Part shown: in pieces, positions 5,978 to 14,100 of the stretch
Layout: every line of letters begins with the position of its first letter
How positions within the stretch are numbered: position 1 is the first letter of the stretch
Assembly (NCBI GenBank): GCA_964649415.1
Contig: CAZYSK010000111.1
Coordinates: 1 to 16,480, forward strand
Origin: CAZYSK01 sp964649415
Lineage (GTDB): Bacteria; Chloroflexota; Anaerolineae; B4-G1
Direction of reading: 5' to 3'
DNA length: 16,480 nucleotides
The notes under the pieces: model-generated
Databases searched by the model: none
Told to the model about the DNA's origin: nothing
Seen by the model: only the letters and a program-made list of their open reading frames with translations
Program-made: the position numbers and the translations under genes

Positions 5978-8332
5978 ATGACACCAGAGAAGCCGGCACA
6001 ACGCACACCCATACCTGAGCAAATCAGAAACCAGGTTTTTCGGAAAAAACCCGGTTTCGCCGTCGGCGTCGACGACGTGTCTGCCATAGCGCCGGTGAGT
6101 CCCCAGGGGCGGATCGAGGTCGTGGACGTCCTGCGCGGATTCTCGGTCCTCGGCATCCTTCTCATGAACATGCTGAGCTTCTCCGGCTACGCGCGGGCGC
6201 AGCAGTTGGAGGGCATCCACCGCGTCGCCATGCTGGCCATCCGCTTCGTGGCCCAGGCGAAGTTCTACACACTCTTCTCCTTCTTGTTCGGCTGGGGGAT
6301 GGCGATTCAGATGGCCCGGGCCGAGCGCCGCGGCGCGCGTTTCGTGCGCTTGTACGCGCGGCGCTTGCTCATCCTGCTGCTCATCGGCCTGGTGCACGCG
6401 ATCTTCATCTGGGACGGCGACATCCTCGCCACGTACGCCCTGCTCGGCTTCCCCCTGCTGCTCTTCCGCAAACGGGGGGACCGGACACTCCTCATCGCGG
6501 TGCTCATTTGCATGCTCGTGCCCATCCTGCTCAGCACGCCGGGACTGGGCGAGGCGTTCGGCGAGGCGTACACGCAAGTCACGGAGGAACTGCGCCGGCA
6601 GGTGGTCGCGGCACACCAGGCAGGCGTCTACGCCACCGGAAGCTACGGGGCGGCCACGCAGCTCAGGCTGAAGAGCCTGCCGCTCGGCTACGCCGGCGCC
6701 CCCTACTGGGCCACGCACATCTTCGGCATGTTCCTGCTCGGGCTGCTCGTCGGGCGGCGGCGGATCTTCGAGCGCATTCCCGCCCACCTGCTCTTGATCC
6801 GCAAGGTGATGTGGTGCGGGCTGATCGTGGGCGTCGTCTTCAACCTGGTGTTCGTGTCCGCGTTCGACTCGCCCACCCTCGTCCCGTCCGCGTGGCACGA
6901 ACTGGCGACCCGGGGCGCGCGCACCATCGGTGGGCCGGCCCTGTGCCTGTTCTACGTCGCAGCGTTGGTCCTCCTCTATCAGAAGCAGGCGTGGCGCAAG
7001 CGATTGGCCCCGCTGGCCGCGGTGGGCCGCACGGCCCTGAGCAACTACCTGCTCCAGTCGCTCGTCTGCACGCTGATATTCTACGGCTACGGCCTGGGGC
7101 TCTATGGCGAGCTTGGCCCCGCGGTCACGCTCGTCCTGACCATCGCCATCTACCGGCTCCAGGTCAGCTTGAGCAACTGGTGGCTGTCGCGCTACCGGTT
7201 CGGGCCGGCGGAGTGGGTGTGGCGATCGCTCACTTACGGCAAGTTCCAAGCGACCAGGGTCGCCGCGATCAAGGTCGCCCCGGGCGACCGTCCGGCCATC
7301 GTCGCCCGCCGCGCCGGTGGCGCGGAAACGGGCGAGACCCCTGTACAAACGCACCAGGCGCGCGGCGGCGCCTCCGCCTGGCTTGTGTTTGCCCTGCGCC
7401 GCTTGCTGTTCATCGCCGCCGTGGCCTTCGCCATCGCCTACTTCTGCGTGCTCGGCATGCGCCTGAGTGTCAATTCGACCGCCCTGGGCGCGAGAACGCT
7501 CAGCCTGCAGGAAGCGGCTGGCCCTGCCCTGGAGGAGACGGTCAGTTTCTTCGAGAATGCCCTCCATGGGGATCTCGGCCACGTCGTCGAGGGCATCACG
7601 CAGCGCACCCGCGTGCCGGTGACGGAGCTGCTTGGCGCGACCTTCCTCAAGAGCGCCTGGCTGCTGGCGGTCTCTATCGCGTTCGCAGCCGCCCTGGGGA
7701 TCGCTGCCGGAGGGCTGGCCGCCGTGCACCGGCACTCGCTCCTGTCCCTGCCCACCCTGACGCTCACGGTGATCGGCGTCTCGATTCCCAGCTTCTTCCT
7801 GGCCCTGCTGCTGCGGATCGCCGACATCCGCGTCTACCAGCGCACCGGCGTGGGCTTGTTCCCCGCCTACGGCCTGAGCGTCCATCGGACGGCGAGCCTG
7901 CTCCCCCAGGTGGTCGCCCCGGCGCTGGTGCTCGCCGCCCGACCGCTGGCCCACATCACCCGCGTCACCTTCGTCTCCATCGCCGACATCCTGAACCGCG
8001 ACTTCATCCGCACCGCCCGTGCCAAGGGTCTCGGGCCGGGAGTCGTGTTCTGGAGACACACGCTGCGCAACACATCAGTCAGCGTCATCACCGCCGTGGT
8101 CGTCTCGGTGCGTTTCGCGCTGGGGAGCTTGCCGGTCGTGGAGGTCTTCTTCGACTGGCCCGGCCTGGGTGTCACGATGCTCAACGCCATCCAGGAGCGC
8201 CAGGTCACGGTGGTCGTCGCCATGGCGCTGAGCCTGGGCGTCACCTTCCTGCTGCTGAACCTGCTCGTGGACCTGATCTATCGCCTGGTCGATCCACGGA
8301 TGCGCGCGGCGGGCAACGGAGGGGCCGGGTGA
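5978..8332 (+). CDS. DUF418 membrane protein fused to DppB-type ABC permease
   Basis: The 784-residue product is two membrane proteins in one frame. Residues about 43-422 are a DUF418 (YeiB-like) multi-helix protein, from RIEVVDVLRGFSVLGILLMNM to the terminal WVWRSLTYGK signature; its role is unknown, possibly transport. A charged linker of about 45 residues follows. Residues 468-784 are a full DppB/OppB-type permease (ALRRLLF start; coupling-loop motif DFIRTARAKGLGPGVVFWRHTLRN), which in peptide importers pairs with a DppC partner and two ATPases. The next gene encodes that partner and overlaps by four bases (GTGA). No clear ribosome site precedes ATG 5978, and a palindromic repeat occupies codons 17-27. 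GTG 6077 (VSAIAPVSPQGRIEVVDV) is an attractive alternative start that leaves the conserved domain intact. Confidence 0.85.
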   Translation: MTPEKPAQRTPIPEQIRNQVFRKKPGFAVGVDDVSAIAPVSPQGRIEVVDVLRGFSVLGILLMNMLSFSGYARAQQLEGIHRVAMLAIRFVAQAKFYTLFSFLFGWGMAIQMARAERRGARFVRLYARRLLILLLIGLVHAIFIWDGDILATYALLGFPLLLFRKRGDRTLLIAVLICMLVPILLSTPGLGEAFGEAYTQVTEELRRQVVAAHQAGVYATGSYGAATQLRLKSLPLGYAGAPYWATHIFGMFLLGLLVGRRRIFERIPAHLLLIRKVMWCGLIVGVVFNLVFVSAFDSPTLVPSAWHELATRGARTIGGPALCLFYVAALVLLYQKQAWRKRLAPLAAVGRTALSNYLLQSLVCTLIFYGYGLGLYGELGPAVTLVLTIAIYRLQVSLSNWWLSRYRFGPAEWVWRSLTYGKFQATRVAAIKVAPGDRPAIVARRAGGAETGETPVQTHQARGGASAWLVFALRRLLFIAAVAFAIAYFCVLGMRLSVNSTALGARTLSLQEAAGPALEETVSFFENALHGDLGHVVEGITQRTRVPVTELLGATFLKSAWLLAVSIAFAAALGIAAGGLAAVHRHSLLSLPTLTLTVIGVSIPSFFLALLLRIADIRVYQRTGVGLFPAYGLSVHRTASLLPQVVAPALVLAARPLAHITRVTFVSIADILNRDFIRTARAKGLGPGVVFWRHTLRNTSVSVITAVVVSVRFALGSLPVVEVFFDWPGLGVTMLNAIQERQVTVVVAMALSLGVTFLLLNLLVDLIYRLVDPRMRAAGNGGAG
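6027..6058. repeat. Near-perfect 32-bp palindrome in the 5' end of the DUF418-DppB frame
   Basis: GAAACCAGGTTTTT at the left and AAAAACCCGGTTTC at the right pair with one mismatch around a short CGGA centre. It resembles a mobile or dispersed intergenic palindrome, which suggests that either the true start is downstream or the element has been absorbed into the protein. Confidence 0.6.
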
Positions 8333-10872
8333 GGCTGCCCCAACCGATCGCCCGGATACTGAACCCGCGCGCCGACCTGTCGCGGCTGCGGTCCACCTCG
8401 TCCCCCACGCCCCCAGGCGAGGAGACAGCGGGCGAGGTCCCGAGACGGCACGCGCGCCTGCGTCACGTGCTTTTCAACGTCCCCCTGTTGGCCGGCGGGT
8501 TGATCGTGCTGGCCCTGTTCACCGGCGTCCTGTTCGGGCCGCTGCTGGCCCCGGAGAACCCCTACCTGCGCGGCCGCCGCGTGCTCGAATACGTAGACGG
8601 CGCGTTCCAGCGCCCGCCGTTTCCGCCCTCCCCGGAACATCCGCTGGGTACCGACGAACTGGGCCGCGATACGCTGAGCATGCTGCTCTACGGCACGCGC
8701 AACACGCTCGTCGCCGCCGCCTTCATCACGATGGCCCGCCTGGCAATCGGGCTGGTCCTGGGCGGCCTGGCCGGGTGGCACGAGGGCCGGAGGGTGGACC
8801 GGCTTGTGATGGGGGCCGTGCAGACGTTGGCCTCGCTGCCCATGCTGCTGGTCGCGATGATCCTCATCCTCGCGCTGGACGTCCGGCGCGGCCTGCCGGT
8901 CTTCATCGTCGCGCTGTGCGCCGTGGGCTGGGGCGAGATCGCGCAGTACGTCCGCGCCGAGTTCATCCGCATCAAGGAGGAACCCTACCTGGACAGCGGG
9001 CGCGTGATCGGGCTGACGCCGCTGGGGCTGGCCGTGCGCCACGTCCTGCCCAACGTCCTGCCCGCGCTGATCGTCATCACGCTGCTGGAGATGGGGGCGG
9101 TGCTAATGATCCTGGGCGAACTGGGCTTCGTCGGCATCTACGTCGGCGGCGGCATCTCCATCCAGGTGGACGACTTCACGCGCAAGCAGTACCTCTCCGT
9201 GCCGGAGTGGGGCGCCATGATGGCCGGAGCCCGGGCGTGGGCCCGCTCCCGCCCGTGGATGGTCCTGTTCCCGGCCATCGCCTTCTTCGTGTCCGTCACC
9301 GGCTTCAACCTGCTGGGCGAGGGGCTGCGCCGGCTGATCGACCGGGGCGTGTTCAACACGGCCGCGCTGCTCAGTTGGCGCGTCCTAGTCGCCGCCGCGC
9401 TCATCACCGCCGCCAGCGTCTACGTCATCCTCACGCTGGGGCCGGCCCCGTCATACAGCAGCCTGGCGCAGCAGGTCAGCGCGTCCGACCTCAGTCGCCA
9501 CGTGGCATTCCTGAGCGCGCCTGAGATGAACGGGCGCGGCACCGGCAGTCCCGACGCGTACCGGGCGGCGGCGTACATCGCCGAGGAACTGGAAAGCTAC
9601 GGCCTCAGCGCGCCGCCTGGCGGTTGGCTTCAGGAAGTGGACGTGCAGATGGCCCACCTGGCGGAGCCGCCGGAGCTGGTGTTGGTGGACGACGCAGGAC
9701 GCGAGACCACCGCTTTCTCTCGGCTGGCCGACTACGGCGAGTCCGCCGAGCGCCACGGCGGCAGCGGGCAGGCGGAAGCGCCGGTCACGCTGGTCCTCTT
9801 CCCCGCGTCCGGCGGCGCACACGCGCGCTCCCCCGAGGAGGTGTACGCGAGCTTCAAGGGCCTGGATCTGCGGGGCCGAATCGCCATGGTCCTATCGGGC
9901 AACGCCCCCGACGACTTTGACACCGAGGCGCTCATCCGGGGCGCGCGGGGCGTGCTGATCGTCTCCAACGACGTGAAGCCGCGCAACCAGATCCTCTCCG
10001 ACCACCACCTGGAGCGCCCGACCCTGCCGGTGTTCCGCATCACCCGCGCCACGGCCGACGCGATCCTCTCCGCCGGCGGACTGGACGTCGAGGCGGCCCA
10101 GGCGGAGATCGCGCGGCTCTCTGAGGCCAATGCGGACGCGGGCGGGCCTAGCTGGACGGCTCACGAGCTACAGGCGCGCGTGCGCATGCGGCTCCAGCTC
10201 GATCCGCCCGAGGCAGTCACGCTATTCAACGTGGTGGGCCTGCTCAGCGGCGCCGACGCCTCGCTGGCCGACGAGCTGGTCGTCGTCTCCTGCCACTACG
10301 ACGGATGGGGACGCGGGCCCGACAGTGTGCTCTATCCGGGGGCCAACGGGAACGCGTCGGGTGTGGCCGCCATGCTCGAGATCGCCCGGCTGTGGCAGGA
10401 GCAGGGATTCCAGCCCCGGCGCTCCGTGCTCTTCGTGGCCTGGGCCGGCGGCGAACTGCCCTACTCCGGTGCCCACTACCTGCGCGACCGGCACGGCGCG
10501 TTCATCTCCCACTACGACATCGCCGCCGTGCTCCACCTGGACCGGCTGGCGGGCGCCGAGGGCGACGGGCTGATCGTGCGCCGGATGGGGAGACGGGACA
10601 GCCTGTTCGACCTGCTTGTCGCCAGCGCCGGCCGGCTGGACGTGGACGTGGCCGAAGGCCTGGCCATGCGGCATCACTACCAGCAGGTGTTCAGCGGCGA
10701 ATACGGCGACCAGCTCGGCGGGCGGTACGGCACGCTGATCGTCACCTGGGGCGACCCAAAGCCCCGGCTGGCCGGCGACACGCTGGAGAGCCTGGACCTG
10801 GAGCACCTGAGCCAGGCCACCCAGGTCATCAACCTGACGCTGATCACCGCCGCGCACGAGCCGAGTTACTGA
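8329..10872 (+). CDS. DppC-type ABC permease fused to a degenerate M28 peptidase domain
   Basis: The 847-residue product starts at GTG 8329, overlapping the previous stop as GTGA, so translation is coupled. Residues about 45-340 are a DppC/OppC-type permease: LGTDELGRDTLSMLLYG and the coupling-loop motif EEPYLDSGRVIGL. An additional helix (351-370) follows, which by topology (N-terminus inside, seven helices) puts the rest outside the membrane. Residues about 384-847 are an M28 (aminopeptidase) domain with a PA-like insert. H656, E709 and D738 of the zinc site remain. The bridging Asp of the DNASG motif is G674, the general-base Glu is G708, and the last His ligand aligns with R813. It should therefore be a peptide-binding pseudo-enzyme rather than a protease. 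The ATPases and a binding protein are not nearby. Confidence 0.87.
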   Translation: MRLPQPIARILNPRADLSRLRSTSSPTPPGEETAGEVPRRHARLRHVLFNVPLLAGGLIVLALFTGVLFGPLLAPENPYLRGRRVLEYVDGAFQRPPFPPSPEHPLGTDELGRDTLSMLLYGTRNTLVAAAFITMARLAIGLVLGGLAGWHEGRRVDRLVMGAVQTLASLPMLLVAMILILALDVRRGLPVFIVALCAVGWGEIAQYVRAEFIRIKEEPYLDSGRVIGLTPLGLAVRHVLPNVLPALIVITLLEMGAVLMILGELGFVGIYVGGGISIQVDDFTRKQYLSVPEWGAMMAGARAWARSRPWMVLFPAIAFFVSVTGFNLLGEGLRRLIDRGVFNTAALLSWRVLVAAALITAASVYVILTLGPAPSYSSLAQQVSASDLSRHVAFLSAPEMNGRGTGSPDAYRAAAYIAEELESYGLSAPPGGWLQEVDVQMAHLAEPPELVLVDDAGRETTAFSRLADYGESAERHGGSGQAEAPVTLVLFPASGGAHARSPEEVYASFKGLDLRGRIAMVLSGNAPDDFDTEALIRGARGVLIVSNDVKPRNQILSDHHLERPTLPVFRITRATADAILSAGGLDVEAAQAEIARLSEANADAGGPSWTAHELQARVRMRLQLDPPEAVTLFNVVGLLSGADASLADELVVVSCHYDGWGRGPDSVLYPGANGNASGVAAMLEIARLWQEQGFQPRRSVLFVAWAGGELPYSGAHYLRDRHGAFISHYDIAAVLHLDRLAGAEGDGLIVRRMGRRDSLFDLLVASAGRLDVDVAEGLAMRHHYQQVFSGEYGDQLGGRYGTLIVTWGDPKPRLAGDTLESLDLEHLSQATQVINLTLITAAHEPSY

Positions 10873-10890
10873 GGCGTTGGAGGTCGTTGC

Positions 10891-11108
10891 CGTAGAGACG
10901 CAAAATCTTGCGTCTAGGAGACCAGGTCGGACAGCCGTAGAGACGCAAGATTTTGCGTCTAGCGAACGAGGTAGGACGTTGAACGTTGCCGCCGTAGAGA
11001 CGCAAAATCTTGCGTCTAGGGGACCAGGTCGGACAGGCGTAGAGACGCAAGATCTTGCGTCTAGGGGACCAGATCGGACAGGCGTAGAGACGCAAAATCT
11101 TGCGTCTA
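10891..11108. repeat. Five 26-bp palindromes in a 45-bp array
   Basis: Copies with core AGACGCAAAATCTTGCGTCT and flanking CGT/TA lie at 10891-10916, 10936-10961, 10993-11018, 11038-11063 and 11083-11108. Spacing is 45, 57, 45 and 45 bases; the 57-base step has an extra GTTGAACGTTGCC-like insert. The stem arms are invariant, and only the central bases differ (AAAATCTT, AAGATTTT, AAGATCTT). The intervening 19-base units (GGACCAGGTCGGACAGG type) are also alike. The array fills the gap between two genes of the locus and would fold into a row of RNA hairpins. Confidence 0.9.
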
Positions 11109-11130
11109 GGGGAGGAGGTTAGGCCGAATA

Positions 11131-14100
11131 GTGTGCCGTGATAGCCGCTGTCGCGTATTTGTGCCGTTGCTCGTCGTTGTGGCGCTGTTCACAGCCGGCG
11201 TTGTGGGCTGCCGAGCGTCGCTCGTGCAGCCCTCCGCGCCCGAGGACGCCGCCGGCGCGGCGGCCACCGGGACACCCCCTTCCCCACCACCCTACCAACC
11301 TACCAGCCTACCAACCTACCAACCCACCAGCCTCCCAACCTACCAGCCCACCACCGCCGCCAACTACACCCGGCACGCCCGCATGTTCGACGAGGAGCAA
11401 GCGCTGGAACACCTGGCGCACCTCGCCAGCGACGAACTGGGCGGACGGCAACCCGGCACCCCCGGCGGGCGGTCCGCCGGTGACTACGTCGCCGCCCGCT
11501 TCGCCGAGTACGGGCTGGAGCCGGCCGGGCTGGACGCCACGTACTTCCAGACCTTCACCGTGCCCTACGGGCGGATCACCGAGCCGCCCAGCCTGGCGAT
11601 CCTGTCGCCACACGGCGCGCCATCAGAATGGCGCCTTTCTGGCGTTGAAGGGGACCCGCTGAGCCACACCTACGCCTACCGCGGCGACTTCCGCGCCCTC
11701 ACCGGGGGGTATCTGGGCGCGGGGGAGGGAGAGGGACCGGTCGTGTGGCTGAGCGAATGCCTGCACGACGACTACGCAGGGCTCGACATGGTCGGCAAGA
11801 TCGCCCTGTGCCGCTACACCGGCGACCCCGAGGTCTATCGCCAGGCCATCGAGCACCAGGTCGGCGGGCTGTTGCTGCTCGACCGCGAACGGGAGGGGAC
11901 GCAGTTCCGGCGCGGGGGCTATCGCGAGACCGCCTGGGTGCCGCAGACCATCCCCGCCTACCTGATCTCCGAGGCCGTCGCAGAGGACCTGCTCACAGGC
12001 ACCGGCTACACGCTCGATGACCTCAGCCTGCGCTTCGCGGCCACGCCTCTGTCCACCACCGCAAGGCTCGCCGTCCAGCTAGAGGAGCGGGAAACGGTCA
12101 AGGCACGCAACGTCCTGGGGCTCCTGCCCGGCTGCGATCCCCAATATAGCGACGACGTGCTCGTCTTCGGTGCCCACTACGACCACCTGGGGCTTGAGCC
12201 GGATGGCGCGGTGATGAACGGGGCCAACGACAACGCCTCTGGCGTGGCCACGATGCTGGAGGTCGCCCGGCTGTGGCAGGCGCAGGGCGTGTGTCCCGCC
12301 CGCAGCGTGCTGTTCGCCGCGTGGGACGGGGAGGAGCAGGGGCTCCTGGGCTCCCGGCACTTCGTGGCCCACGCCACGCTCCCGCTCACCCGCACCGTCG
12401 CCATGCTGAACCTGGACATGGTGGGCGCGGGCGAGATGCTGCACATAGACGGCGAAGGAGCCGTGGCAGCCCAACTCCAGGCCAGCGCCGAGGCTTACGG
12501 CATCACCACCACCGTTATGTTCGGCGGACGCAGCGATCACGCGGCCTTCCACGAAGCCGGCGTACCCGCCGCTATGCTCATCTGGTGGCCCGATACCTTC
12601 TACCACACGCCAGACGACGAGGTCACCGTCATCCAGCCCGGCAAGCTCAAGACCGTCGGCGTCCTCTCGGCTCACACGCTGGCGGCGCTGGCACAGGACC
12701 GCGTCGAACTGGAGCAGGCCGTGGAGCGGCTGCGCGCCAGCGTCCTGGCCGGCGATCGCGCGTCCTTCCTCGAGATGCTCGACCCCGCCGACCCCGACCT
12801 CGTCGCCATGCAGGCCGCCTGGTTCGACAGCCTGTGGTCGCGGGAGTTGACGGAGGTCACCATCGCGCCCGGCCCGATGCGCGTCGGCGACCGGGAGGCA
12901 GACGTCACCCTCAGCCTGGCCTACCGCTGGGCCGACCGTGGCTCCGCGGGGCGCTCCACCGCCTACGACGCGCACTTCACACAGGAGCAGGGAAGGTGGG
13001 TCTTCTCAGGCCCTGATCTGGAGACCCTCGCGGGCGACGTGGTCACCGTCGCCCGCTTCCCGGACGTGCCCATAGGCGCGCGCGAGCTGCTGTCTGCCAC
13101 GCAGGGCGCCTACCTGTCCATGGCCGCCAACCTGGGGCTGGCGCCCGTCACGGGCACCCGCTTCATCTACTACCCCGACAGTGCCACGCTGCGAGCCATC
13201 GCCCGTCCGGCGGCCGGCCGCGACACCAGGTGGCTGGTCCCCTCGGCCGGGCTGGCCGAGATGACCTGGGATACTCCCATCACCCCCGCCCTGGCCAGCC
13301 TGGCGCTGAACCAGATGGGCCTGCCTGCCGGCGATGGACCCTGGCTACGGGAGGGGTTGGCGCACTACCTGGATGGCAGGCTGACGTGCACGGCCGGTGA
13401 GGGCGGGCCTCTCACCTGCCCACCGGGCAGAAGCGAGACCCCATACCTGTCCGCGCTCGCCGCCACTGGGCTGCCCCCGCTGCACGAGTTCCCAGCGCCG
13501 GACGACCTGCCCGAGTCACAGCAGTACGCGCTGAGCGGGCAGGCGTGGAGCGCCGTCGAATACCTCCTCGACCGCTACGGCAGCGACGGCCTGCAAGCGC
13601 TGTGCGCCGCCTGGGGAAGGCGCGGCGATCCGGAGGCCGCGTTCCAGGACGCGCTGGGCGTCTCCCCGGCCCAGTTCGAGGCCGCCTGGCGGGCGGAGCG
13701 GCTGGACCCATTGCGCGCCGATGCCGCCGCGATCGAGGCCACCGTCGCCGCCCGCGTCGAGGCGGTGCGCGAAGGGGGCGCGGCGCGGGAGTCCGGCTTC
13801 CTATCGACGGTGAACCCGGCCAACGCCACCCTGTTGGCCGAGGAGCAAGACTGGTTTGCCGGCCTGGCGGAACACCCCGCCGCTTCCTACACGGCCACGG
13901 CACAGATCGTTGGCTGGTCGCCCGGCGGGGACGAGGCGCTCGTCGCCATGCGCGTCGGCCTGGGAGGCCCGGGGCGGACGAAGCCGATCCAGTACACCGC
14001 CCGCTTCGTGCGGGACGGCGAGCGCTGGCTCTACGACGGCCTGGCCTGGAACCAACGCGCAAGCCAGCACGTCGTGCTCAAGTACCAGGCCCGCAGCGAC

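Noticed and set aside
5882..8059. 725-residue antisense open frame opposite the DUF418-DppB gene
   Set aside because: Its composition (Gln, Glu, Asp, Arg, Gly, His rich) is that of a high-GC shadow frame. The opposite strand encodes recognisable domains throughout.
6508..8328. Longer N-terminus for the DppC-M28 protein reaching back to 6508
   Set aside because: The frame is open by chance across the upstream gene and has Arg/Pro/His-rich shadow composition. The GTGA overlap at 8329 and the DppC domain start fix the real beginning.
10891..11108. CRISPR array
   Set aside because: Repeats are palindromic and the 19-base intervening units are nearly alike, so there are no unique spacers. No cas gene is present in the window.
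10844..11122. Small proteins encoded in the 45-bp repeat array on either strand
   Set aside because: The 45-base period keeps frames open on both strands and gives only repeated 15-residue units, as expected from repeats rather than coding.
11131..11211. Tat signal peptide on the M28 lipoprotein
   Set aside because: The N-terminus has no twin-arginine pair before the hydrophobic segment; the lipobox ending in Cys27 fits a Sec-type lipoprotein better.
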